Origin: Alphaproteobacteria bacterium
GTDB taxonomy: Bacteria; Pseudomonadota; Alphaproteobacteria; Rhizobiales; Rhizobiaceae
Assembly: GCA_016861165.1 (NCBI GenBank)
Contig: BOKV01000020.1
Location: forward strand, 1 to 64,000
Direction: 5' to 3'
DNA length: 64,000 bases
Part shown: positions 34,167 to 46,471 of the stretch, piece after piece
How the letters are laid out: the number at the start of each line of letters is the position of its first letter
Position numbering within the stretch: the stretch's first letter is position 1
The notes under the pieces: model-generated
Database searches by the model: none
Seen by the model: only the letters and a program-made list of their open reading frames with translations
Told to the model about the DNA's origin: nothing
Translations under genes and position numbers: made by a program

Positions 34167-34710
34167 GATCGTTTCCTGGCTTGGCGTACGGCCGGTTCGG
34201 CCGCATGCGCGTTGTGTGGCGCTTCCCGCCCCCGATCAAGCCCGACCGGGCTTCCGTGGGCAGGTCCGGATCTCCTTCGCCGGATGCCGCGCCCGGTCGA
34301 TGAGAGCGCCGCGCCGGCACCCCGCCGGCGCGCCTGCCATCCGCGCCGTGGCCGCGAGAGCGCATATCGACGATCGACGGCGAACGCCGCCTCGTGCCGC
34401 CGCTGCGCGGCGCATCGGGCGTTGCTCTCGGGTCGCTTCGCCCGTGACGGGATGACCGCGACGCGCGGGACGGCCGCCGCGATGCATCCTGGGCGCGACA
34501 GTCCCCGTCGCGCTGAAGGGCGGACAGTCCGGCGTCCAGGTGCTTGCGCTCGGTGCTCGACAGTCCCATATCCCACTCGTCAGTTGTCGATTGGTAGGCC
34601 TGCTCTCTCCAGCTCGTGGTCGAGTGTCGAGCCTAGTGTGCGTTCCTCTCGAAGCCTGATCCGCCACGTGATGTTGCGTCGGCGGCACATCGTCATAACG
34701 GAACACCGCC
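34167..34710. other. Intergenic region, no gene seen
   Basis: 544 bases between ilvD and the cold-shock gene. No frame shows recognisable protein sequence and no structured RNA was recognised. The last ~130 bases are less GC-rich and should contain the promoter and leader of the cold-shock gene. Confidence 0.5.
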
Positions 34711-34917
34711 ATGCCCGTCGGCACAGTGAAATGGTTCAACCCGATCAAGGGGTTCGGCTTCATCCAGCCGGAAGACGGATCGAAGGATGTGTTCGTCCAC
34801 ATCTCCGATGTCCAGCGCGCCGGCCTCCAGGACCCGCGCGAGGGCGACAAGCTGGAGTACGATCTGCAGCGTGGCGACCAGGGCAAGACCTCGGCTGGAA
34901 ATCTGAAGCGGGTCTGA
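34711..34917 (+). CDS. Cold-shock family protein
   Basis: A 68-residue CspA-type OB-fold RNA/DNA chaperone with MPVGTVKWFNPIKGFGFIQP (RNP1 KGFGFI) and DVFVHIS (RNP2), ending SAGNLKRV. A monocistronic small gene. A long stem-loop follows at 34924-34957. Confidence 0.94.
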   Translation: MPVGTVKWFNPIKGFGFIQPEDGSKDVFVHISDVQRAGLQDPREGDKLEYDLQRGDQGKTSAGNLKRV

Positions 34918-34923
34918 CCGGCA

Positions 34924-34957
34924 GGGCGGGGCGGATCCTTGCCGATCAGCCCCGCCC
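34924..34957 (+). terminator. Stem-loop after the cold-shock gene
   Basis: GGGCGGGGC (34924-34932) pairs with GCCCCGCCC (34949-34957), with an internal GATC/GATC pairing. No T-tract follows, so it is either a GC-rich terminator or an mRNA-stabilising hairpin. Confidence 0.5.
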
Positions 34958-35225
34958 CGCCCGGAGCGAGGTCGCGGCGCTGCATCGGTCGATCGCGAGG
35001 CGGGCGTGGCCTTGACCCATGTCACGACACCAGTCCACGAGATGCGAGCGCCAGTCTGCATGGAAGGCAGTGTCGGCATGGAAGGCGGTGACGCCTCGAG
35101 GCCGACGCCTGCCAAACCCAGCATCGGATGCCTGGGCCGCGACGACGCCGAGCGGGCGCAGTCATGGCGCCCCCGGGCAGGGCCCAGGCCGGTGTGACCA
35201 GGAACGGCCGGCGAGGAACACAGCC

Positions 35226-35483
35226 ATGCCACTCCACAGCTTCGCTGTCGGGCAGCGTGTCGAGTTTGCACCCAGCAGATCTGATGGTGATGCACCACCC
35301 GGCATCTACACGGTCGTTCGCCTGCTGCCGAACGACTCCAACGACCGCGAGTACCGGGTCAAGAGTACCCGTGACGGCCATGAGCGCGTCGTCCGGGAAA
35401 GCCAGATCCGGCGCGAACCGGTGACGCAAAACAGCAAGGATCGCGCGGTCTTCGCCCGGATGACCGGCGTGCCGAAGCCATAG
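35226..35483 (+). CDS. Small protein, KOW/SH3-like
   Basis: An 85-residue protein: FAVGQRVEFAPSRSDG, GIYTVVRLLPNDSNDREYRV, then RDGHERVVRESQI. The pattern of short beta strands around a Gly-rich turn resembles a KOW/SH3-type fold found in small proteins of related bacteria. Function unknown. The ATG at 35226 is chosen because homology-like sequence begins there. Confidence 0.65.
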   Translation: MPLHSFAVGQRVEFAPSRSDGDAPPGIYTVVRLLPNDSNDREYRVKSTRDGHERVVRESQIRREPVTQNSKDRAVFARMTGVPKP

Positions 35484-35730
35484 AGGCGTTTTCGCCTTCC
35501 GGGTGCGCGCCTGCAATCGCGGAGTGCTCCTGGCATGTGACGATCGCCGCACGGAGGCATGATCCAACCGGGATGCCGCGCACCTGGTAGCCGACGCCGT
35601 GCGTGATGAGCAGGCCCGCAGGCAGACCGGTCCCGAGCGCCACGCAGTTCTTCGACCCCAGGCGCCTGGGACCGCGTGTCCGTCGCGGATATCGCGCCGT
35701 CACGCGATTCGTGTTCAGCCGGGCTTCCCC

Positions 35731-36300
35731 TCAGCGCAGCGTGAACCAGACCGCAGCGGCGACTGCGCCGATCGCAACCAGCGTAGAGCCAAGCGCCATG
35801 CCGAGCACGACACCATCCTCCTCCAGCTCGGCAAGGGCGATCAGATTGACGGCCAGGGCGGGAGGGACGTTGCTGAAGGGCAGCGGCGTGGCCAGCAGAA
35901 CGCCGGCCAGCAGCAGGACGAGCGTGCCCGTGAGTCGCCTGGCTCGCCGCGAGGTCGCACTCCAGCGTGGCCGCATGATCCGCTCCATCAGGCGAAGCGT
36001 CGGCAGCGCGCGCCGGATCAGTATGGCCAGGCGCCGGGTGGGCAGACCGCGCGCCGCGATCCGGTCGGGGAACCTCGGAGTCGGTCTGCCACGGATCATC
36101 TGGGTCGCGGGGATGACAAGCAACAGCCCGGCAGCGATGTTGATCGCAGGAAGAAGAGCGAGCAGCCCAAGCAGCAGCAGGACAAGACCGAAGGAGCGGG
36201 GGCCGAGCCGCTCGACCAGCCAGCCAAGGCTGACCACGTCCGCTGGTGCTTCGCCGAGGAGGCGCTCCAGGAGATCCGAGGTGGGCACGCGGCCGGTCAT
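35731..36300 (-). CDS. ExoD family membrane protein
   Basis: A 189-residue protein of the exopolysaccharide synthesis ExoD family. It has hydrophobic segments near 35-65 (FGLVLLLLGLLALLPAINIA), 120-160 (LTGTLVLLLAGVLLATPLPF) and at the C-terminus. PSDLLERLLGEAP at the N-terminus and RFPDRIAARGLP in the middle are typical. ExoD proteins affect exopolysaccharide and alkaline tolerance; the exact action is unknown. Confidence 0.82.
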   Translation of the reverse strand: MTGRVPTSDLLERLLGEAPADVVSLGWLVERLGPRSFGLVLLLLGLLALLPAINIAAGLLLVIPATQMIRGRPTPRFPDRIAARGLPTRRLAILIRRALPTLRLMERIMRPRWSATSRRARRLTGTLVLLLAGVLLATPLPFSNVPPALAVNLIALAELEEDGVVLGMALGSTLVAIGAVAAAVWFTLR

Positions 36301-36541
36301 GCGCGATCAGAATGCCACAGACCGACCGACCGCGGCACGTCGGAGGGCCGAAATGCATCCGCATCGATGCGACGCCGCCGCAGTGTCCGCGCGAGGGAGA
36401 TAGGGTCCGTGCACCGCGATCCGCCGCTGTCACGGTGCGGCACGGCTCGCCGGCACGCTGCGATGCCGTCGGGGCCGGAGTGCGCTACAGTGTGGTTTGC
36501 GTCGGCGGACGCAGGCATCCGCGACAGGGAGAAGTCAGCCT

Positions 36542-36928
36542 ATGCGTCGACTGTTCTGCGCGGCCATGGTGCTCATGACGGTACTGATCCGACCGGCAAC
36601 GGCCGAGGCTCCGTCGGACCTTCGCGGCATCTGGTCGCCCGATCTCGCCTGCGCCGAGGCCAGCCCGCGACATGTCATCGGTGCCGACACGCTCGAATGG
36701 CGTGATGGCAACCGGCAGGTTCTGCGGGCGAGCGTCGTGTTCATCATCCAGGCCGACCGGATCGGCGTCAGGATCGTGTCGGTGGAACCTGCGGGTGCGC
36801 CGCTGGCCGTCGGCGATGTCGTTCAGTATCGCCGCGTGCCGGGGGGGATCAGACCGCTGATCATCGAGCGCGGCGACACCATGACCGACATTGCCGACAA
36901 GCGGGTCTTCTACCGCTGTTCGCGCTGA
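36542..36928 (+). CDS. Secreted hypothetical protein
   Basis: 128 residues with a Sec signal peptide (MRRLFCAAMVLMTVLIRPATA, cleavage after ATA near 21). The mature part begins EAPSDLRGIWSPDLACAE and has two Cys (near 39 and 126) that could form a disulfide. Its end resembles small extracytoplasmic beta-sandwich proteins. Not assigned. Confidence 0.65.
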   Translation: MRRLFCAAMVLMTVLIRPATAEAPSDLRGIWSPDLACAEASPRHVIGADTLEWRDGNRQVLRASVVFIIQADRIGVRIVSVEPAGAPLAVGDVVQYRRVPGGIRPLIIERGDTMTDIADKRVFYRCSR

Positions 36929-38236
36929 TTCGGACAGCTACCTCGCAACCGGGTCGCGCCAAGCAGCACGCGCATGCGACGGGAGCGCGCTCATGCGCGC
37001 GCATTGCGATCCCGATGGCGCAGACGACCAAGGCGGCTCCTGACGCCCGGCTCCGCTGGTTCCTGCACAAGGCATGGTGATCCGCATCAGCGGGCCGGGA
37101 TCGACCTCCGGCGGGGCGGCACGGACGCCGATCCGGCCTGCCGGCGCAACGTCGCGTCCTGAGCGGGTACGCGATCGGTGCGATGGTGGTGGGTGCGAGG
37201 CCGCTCTCGGGCAAGGTCGGCCGCATGGCCTTCATGATGGACGTCTTGTTCCGCCGGCGCGCGTCGGTGCATCACCTTCTCGCCAAGCCGGGCTGAGCTC
37301 GGAATGGAAGATCGTCAACGCCAGCTGCGTGATGCGCCTCGCCTTGATGGGCTCGATGATCCACGGGCCCGCGGTACCCGCACGCCCGGCCATGCGCAGG
37401 CCGCTTGTCGCCCGGCTCCGCGCGCGTGGCATGCGGCCATGACGGTGGCATGGTGCTGTTCGGCGGTCCGGATGCGCGTGCGCAGTCGGCCGGGCGGTCG
37501 GCTTTGTGCGGTGGTTCGATACGCTTGCCGGATTCGCCTACGTGATCGCAGGCGCGGAGCTGCTGCGTCGGCGCTGGGCGGGGACGTCGGCGACGGCAAT
37601 CGCGGCCGGCACGCGGCCAGGAACGCGTAACGATCCGGGCCGGCCCTCCTTCCTCATCGGGATGCGGTGGACGTTGGAGTTCGTCAGCTCCTTGCCGTTC
37701 CGCGTGTCGGCATCGAACCGGCAGACAGGGTCGTCCCGATCGCGCGGGTCTATGGGACAGCCGGTGTTCGCGAGGCTACGGGGTATTGCGCGGCGCGATG
37801 ATCGTCGCGCCTGTGTATGCATGGAGCATGCGGCCGAACGCCTTGCCGTGACCGTGCAGGCCGGGCGGGATGTCCCGGCGCGGGGCCGCCGGCGGCACCG
37901 CAGGCGACGATCACGATCAGCATCAGTCCTGTGGACGTTGCAGAGGTTGAGATCGCCGTCTTCCAGCATCAGCCCGAAGCCGCCATGCGACATCGGCTTG
38001 CAGACGTCGGTCTCACGGCTCCACCATTTTGCTCGTAGCCGTGACAGAGTCGGCCACCGGCCACGACGCCGCCGCGGCGACGCTGGTCTCCGTCGTCACG
38101 CCGCCTGGCGAGCATCTGGACGACAAGGCCGTCCGAACCGTCCTCGCCGAGGTCCGCCACATCCGGTCCCGCCCCAGGCGGAACGGACGGTCCGGGGACG
38201 CGGGCCAAGGCGGCCCCTCGCCCGCGCCCTCTCTGT
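36929..38236. other. Gene-poor, apparently degenerate region
   Basis: 1.3 kb with no convincing intact gene. Short fragments look protein-like: LSGYAIGAMVVGARPLSGKV near 37160-37220 and VRWFDTLAGFAYVIAGAELL near 37506-37565 on the plus strand, and SHGGFGLMLEDGDLNLCNV near 37990-37935 on the minus strand. Each is cut by stops or frame changes within about 40 codons. It is probably a graveyard of small membrane-protein genes. Confidence 0.45.
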
Positions 38237-39034
38237 CTATCCCGCCTTCGCGACCGCCCGCTTCGCCATCACGCCGACGAGGTGCGCGCGATACTCCTTG
38301 CTCGCATGAATGTCGCCGTTCAACCCGTCCTCCGCGGTGCCGATGTCATGCAGCGCATCGGGGGACCAGGACCGTGCCAGCGCCTCCTCCATCGCATGGT
38401 GGCGGAACACGCCATTCGCGCCGGCACCGGTGATCGCGACACGCACGCCGGCCGGGCCCTTCGCGACGAACACGCCCACCATCGCATAGCGCGACGCGGG
38501 GTTCGGGAACTTCACATAGGCTGCCTTCTCCGGGACCGGGAACTCGACGGCGGTCAGGATCTCGTCCATCGCGAGCGCGGTCGAGAACATGCCGGTGAAG
38601 AACTCGTCCGCGGCGATCTTGCGCTTGTTGGTGTGCACGGTCGCCCCCAACGCCAGCACGGCCCCGGGGTAGTCCGCCGCCGGGTCGTGGTTGGCGATCG
38701 AACCGCCGATCGTGCCCCGGTTGCGCACCTGCGCGTCGCCGATGTGCTCGGCCATCGCCGCGAGAGCCGGGATCGCCTTCTTCACCTCGGCCGAGGACGC
38801 GACCGCGGCATGCGTGGTCATCGCCTTGATCGTCACGGCATTGCCCGAGACCGAGATGCCGACGAGATCCTTGATCGCGGAGAGATCGATGATCGCCGAG
38901 GGCCTGGCGAGCCGCTGCTTCAGCGTCGGGATCAGCGTCATGCCGCCCGACATCACCTTCGCGTCGGGGTCGGCCGCGAGCAGCTTCACCGCATCGGCGA
39001 CCGAGGATGGGCGGTGATAGGCGAAATCGTACAT
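38237..39034 (-). CDS. Molybdenum hydroxylase FAD subunit (CoxM-like)
   Basis: A 265-residue FAD-binding subunit of the xanthine dehydrogenase/CO dehydrogenase family: MYDFAYHRPSSVADAVKLLA, the FAD loop AKVMSGGMTLIPTLKQRLA, and RNRGTIGGSIANHDPAADYP. It passes electrons from the Fe-S subunit to a quinone or other acceptor. GAGAGGA precedes the ATG at 39034. It is the last gene of coxS-coxL-coxM order. Confidence 0.9.
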   Translation of the reverse strand: MYDFAYHRPSSVADAVKLLAADPDAKVMSGGMTLIPTLKQRLARPSAIIDLSAIKDLVGISVSGNAVTIKAMTTHAAVASSAEVKKAIPALAAMAEHIGDAQVRNRGTIGGSIANHDPAADYPGAVLALGATVHTNKRKIAADEFFTGMFSTALAMDEILTAVEFPVPEKAAYVKFPNPASRYAMVGVFVAKGPAGVRVAITGAGANGVFRHHAMEEALARSWSPDALHDIGTAEDGLNGDIHASKEYRAHLVGVMAKRAVAKAG

Positions 39035-39048
39035 CGGGTCCTCTCCCT

Positions 39049-41430
<2,382 letters not shown>

Positions 41431-41523
41431 CTGAACGCTCCTGTCGTCCCTGTTGCGTCGCTGCTCTCAGCGCCGCCTTGCGTCGGTTCTTGGCGCGCCA
41501 CGAGAGCGCGCGGCGCGCACGGC

Positions 41524-42027
<504 letters not shown>

Positions 42028-42119
42028 CCGACGTCTCCCCTCTGTCGCGAAAGAGCCCGCGCGGCTGCACGGGCCCGGTCCGTTCCTGCCGCAAGTCTCG
42101 CCACCGGCGCGCCCCGCCG

Positions 42120-43135
<1,016 letters not shown>

Positions 43136-43139
<4 letters not shown>

Positions 43140-44146
43140 GCGGCGATCGCCTCGCGCGGCGCGTGGTGACAAGCGACGAAGTGCCCGAGCGCCTTCGCCT
43201 CGACGGCGGGAGCCACCTTGCGGCAGAGGTCGGTGGCGATCGGGCAGCGGCTGGCGAAGGCGCAGCCTTCGATCGGCTTCTTCAGGTTGGGCACCATCCC
43301 GGGGATCTCGGAGAGCCGCGTGCGCCCCTTCTCCTCGAGCGAGGAGCCGAGCTTCGGCACCGCGCCGAGCAGGCCCTGGGTGTAGGGGTGGCGCGGGTTG
43401 GCGAACAGGTCGCGCGCCCGCGCCTCCTCGACCTTGCGTCCGGCGTACATCACGACGATCCGCTCGGCCACCTCGGCCACCACGCCGAGATCGTGCGTGA
43501 TCAGCAGGATCGCCGCGCCGACCTTCTGCTTCAGCTCGAGCATCAGGTCGAGCACCTGCGCCTGGATGGTCACGTCGAGCGCGGTGGTCGGCTCGTCGGC
43601 GATCAGGAGCCGCGGCCGCGTCGACAATGCCATTGCGATCATGGCGCGCTGGCGCATGCCGCCCGACAGTTCGAAGGCGTACTGGCCGAAACGCTTGGCC
43701 GCGTCCGAGATACCGACGCGTTCCAGCATCTCGATCGAAACCCTGGCCGCCTCCTTCTCGCTGATGCGCCGGTGCAGCACGAGCTGCTCGACCATCTGGT
43801 CGCCGATGGTGATGGCCGGTGCGAAGCTCGCCATCGGCTCCTGGAAGATCATCGAGATGGCGCCGCCGCGCACGATCTGCATCTCCCTGCCGGTGCGCAG
43901 CGACAGCACGTCGACCTTACGGTCGTCGAGATGCAGCACGACGCGGCTTTGGGCGGCGTAGCGGGCGTTGTCGCTGTTCAGACGCATCAGCGACTTGGCG
44001 GTGACCGACTTGCCCGAGCCCGACTCGCCGACCAGTCCGAGGATCTCGCCCGGCGCCACCGCGAAGGATACGTCCTCGACGGCGGTGATCCGCCCCTCGT
44101 CGGTGTCGAACTGCACCGTCAGGCTGTCGACCGTGATCAGGCTCAT
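43136..44146 (-). CDS. Opp/Dpp ABC transporter ATPase (OppD-like)
   Basis: A 336-residue ATPase: Walker [10 protein letters not shown], signature [15 protein letters not shown], Walker [13 protein letters not shown], and a C-terminal [14 protein letters not shown] domain. Paired with the OppF-like ATPase; both genes overlap their neighbours by 4 bases. Confidence 0.92.
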
Positions 44147-45336
44147 TTCTTCACGCTCGAATAGGGATCGGCCGCGTCGCGCAGCCCGTCGCCGACGAAG
44201 ACGAAGGCGAGCACCAGCGCGATGAAGAAGATGACCGGAATGAAATACCACTGGTAATTGAGCAGTACGTCGGCCTTGGAAACGTTCTGCATCAGCGCGC
44301 CGAGCGAATTGACCGGGTCCTTGAGCCCCAGGCCGATGAAGGAAAGCGCCGTCTCCGAGCGCACCATGTAGGGAAACGAGATCATCAGGTCGACGATGAT
44401 GTAGCTGGTGAAGCTCGGCAGCAGGTGGCGGCGGATGATGTGGCCGGAGGGCGCACCGGCAAGCTGGGCTGCCAGCACATATTCCTGCGCCCGCTCGGTG
44501 AGCAGGTGGGTGCGGATGCGCCGGGCGAGCGTCGGCCAGCCGACCAGGCCGAGAATGAGCGAGATGACGAAGAAGCGCATCTCCGAACTCCACTCGTCCG
44601 GCATGAAGGCGGCCATGGCCATGAACAGCGGAATCGCCGGTACGGTGCGCACGGCATCGGTGATCATCTGCAGCACCGAATCGATCCAGCCGCCGAAATA
44701 GCCGGCCACCCCGCCGATGATCAGTGCGAGCACGAAGGAGATCAGAACGCCGAGCGTACCCACCGCCAGCGACGTCCAGATCGCGTGCAGCGTGCGCGAG
44801 AAGATGTCCTTGCCGCTGGCGTCGGTGCCGAACAGATGGACGAAGCCCTCGTCGGTCCCGAACAGGTGCTTGTTGAAGGTCAGCGCCTTGAAATTGACGT
44901 CGAACGCTGTCCCCGGCAGGTCCCATCTCACGTCGATCAGGCTATAGGTCCAGCCGTCGACGAAGAAGTGGAGATAGCGGCGCTTCTCGTAGTTGATCGT
45001 TGTCACCCAGCGGAAATTGGTCTTGATCGAGCGTTCGCGCTCGACGGCATAGACGAAGGGGCGCGGCGAAAAGCCGTTGTGGTCCCAGAAAAAGGGAATC
45101 TGCGGCGCGCCGTTCTCGTAGTCCTTGTTGCGGCCGGCTACCGTCGGGTCGTAGGGCGACAGGAACGGTGCGAAGAAGCCCATCAGGACCATGATGATCA
45201 GCGCCCATCCGGCGATCATCGCCGAGCGGTTGGACTTGAATCGCGCCCAGATCAGCTGACCCTGCGAGGCGGTGAAATAGGCTTCCTTGCGCTTGCGCTC
45301 CTCGTCCAGCCTCGGTGTTTCGACGACAGCGTCCAT
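44143..45336 (-). CDS. Opp/Dpp permease (OppC-like)
   Basis: A 397-residue permease, longer than the usual 290-300 residues because of an approximately 110-residue periplasmic insertion between the first and second membrane segments (NKDYENGAPQIPFFWDHNGF onwards). The EAA loop is at REYVLAAQLAGA-like RAQEYVLAAQLAGAPSGHI. Such long insertions are known in the YejE-type group. It starts 4 bases after the OppB-like stop. The DNA looks less GC-rich than in the ATPase genes. Confidence 0.9.
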   Translation of the reverse strand: MDAVVETPRLDEERKRKEAYFTASQGQLIWARFKSNRSAMIAGWALIIMVLMGFFAPFLSPYDPTVAGRNKDYENGAPQIPFFWDHNGFSPRPFVYAVERERSIKTNFRWVTTINYEKRRYLHFFVDGWTYSLIDVRWDLPGTAFDVNFKALTFNKHLFGTDEGFVHLFGTDASGKDIFSRTLHAIWTSLAVGTLGVLISFVLALIIGGVAGYFGGWIDSVLQMITDAVRTVPAIPLFMAMAAFMPDEWSSEMRFFVISLILGLVGWPTLARRIRTHLLTERAQEYVLAAQLAGAPSGHIIRRHLLPSFTSYIIVDLMISFPYMVRSETALSFIGLGLKDPVNSLGALMQNVSKADVLLNYQWYFIPVIFFIALVLAFVFVGDGLRDAADPYSSVKK

Positions 45337-45340
45337 CGGT

Positions 45341-46348
45341 TCACCCCATAAGTCCGCGGCGCACGCGCGGGTCCATCAGCGCCAGCATGATGTCGGTCAC
45401 GAAGTTCAGGAACACGATGCTGGCGGTCAACAGGAAGATGATCGCGCCGGCGAGCTGCTGGTCGTTGGAGCGCGCCAGTGACTCGATCAGCAGCGCGCCC
45501 GATTCGGTCAGCGTCAGGATCAGCGCGACGACCGGCAGTTCGTTGAAGATGCGGTTGAGGTCGAAGCCGAGCGAATTGATCACCGGGCCAAGCGCGTGGC
45601 GGGCGGGGTATCGCCACAGCAGCCGGCGCCCGAAAATGCCGCGGGCGGTGGCCGCCGTGACATAGAGCTTGCCGATCTCGTCGAGCATCAGCGCGCGCAC
45701 GGTCTGCAGCGCGAAGGCAGTGGCCGACCAGCCGAGGATGAAGATCGGCAGCCAGGCATGGGCGAGGAAGTCGCCGAACTTGGCCCACGACCACGCCGCA
45801 TCGCGATATTCCTTGGAGAACAGTCCGGTCAGCGAATCACCGAACATCACCGTCGAGAACAGCATGATGATCAGCGCCAGCAGGAAGTTGGGCATCGCCA
45901 GGCCGAGATAGCTGAGGAAGCGCAGGACGTTGTTGGTGACCGGGCTCTTCGAACTGGCCGAGACGATGCCAACCGGTATGGCGATCAGATAGGCGGCGAG
46001 CAAGGCGGCGAGGCAGATGCCCAGGCTGATCCAGAACTTGTCGGCGAGAAGCTGGTTGATGTTGAGCCGCAGGATGCAGGATTCGCCGAACTGGCCGCGG
46101 ACGAAGACGTTTTCGACCCAGCTTGCCCAGCGCACCAGGAACGGCCGGTCGAGGCCGAGGCGCTTCTTCTCCGCCTCGATATCGGCGACGGTGATCTGCG
46201 AGCCCTGCGTGTTCTTGAACGCGAGGTAGCGCTCGGCGCAGGTGCCGGGGACCAGTTCCATCAGCGAGAAGACGATCAGCGACACCGTCAGCAGGGTCAC
46301 GATCGCCATCACCGCGCGCGACAGTGTGAACTGGATGAATTGCGCCAT
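45341..46348 (-). CDS. Opp/Dpp permease (OppB-like)
   Basis: A 335-residue permease with a first membrane segment at 10-30 and five more after 130. A periplasmic loop with ENVFVRGQFGESC precedes the membrane domain. The ILTLTESGALLIESL end is typical of OppB. It is followed closely by OppC. A strong hairpin lies between it and the upstream binding-protein gene. Confidence 0.9.
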   Translation of the reverse strand: MAQFIQFTLSRAVMAIVTLLTVSLIVFSLMELVPGTCAERYLAFKNTQGSQITVADIEAEKKRLGLDRPFLVRWASWVENVFVRGQFGESCILRLNINQLLADKFWISLGICLAALLAAYLIAIPVGIVSASSKSPVTNNVLRFLSYLGLAMPNFLLALIIMLFSTVMFGDSLTGLFSKEYRDAAWSWAKFGDFLAHAWLPIFILGWSATAFALQTVRALMLDEIGKLYVTAATARGIFGRRLLWRYPARHALGPVINSLGFDLNRIFNELPVVALILTLTESGALLIESLARSNDQQLAGAIIFLLTASIVFLNFVTDIMLALMDPRVRRGLMG

Positions 46349-46417
46349 TCGTTGCCTCCCCGTAGCAACGGCCCGGCTGGCTGGCCCGGGCGGAGGGTTC
46401 CCCTTTTTTGTTCGTGG

Positions 46418-46455
46418 CGCGGCCGGCCGGACGGATCGGCGCCCGGCCGGCCGCG
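46418..46455 (-). promoter_or_regulatory. 13-bp intercistronic hairpin in the Opp operon
   Basis: CGCGGCCGGCCGG at 46418-46430 pairs perfectly with 46443-46455 across a 12-base loop. It sits in the 123-bp gap between the binding-protein stop and the permease start. There is no T-tract on the minus strand (A6 follows), so mRNA stabilisation of the binding-protein segment or partial attenuation is more likely than full termination. Confidence 0.55.
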
Positions 46456-46471
46456 GTGTCAGTCTAGCCGA

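Noticed and set aside
35050..35100. Near-tandem GGCATGGAAGGC repeat and short ORF
   Set aside because: Only two imperfect copies of about 16 bases; the ORF has no ribosome site and no protein-like sequence.
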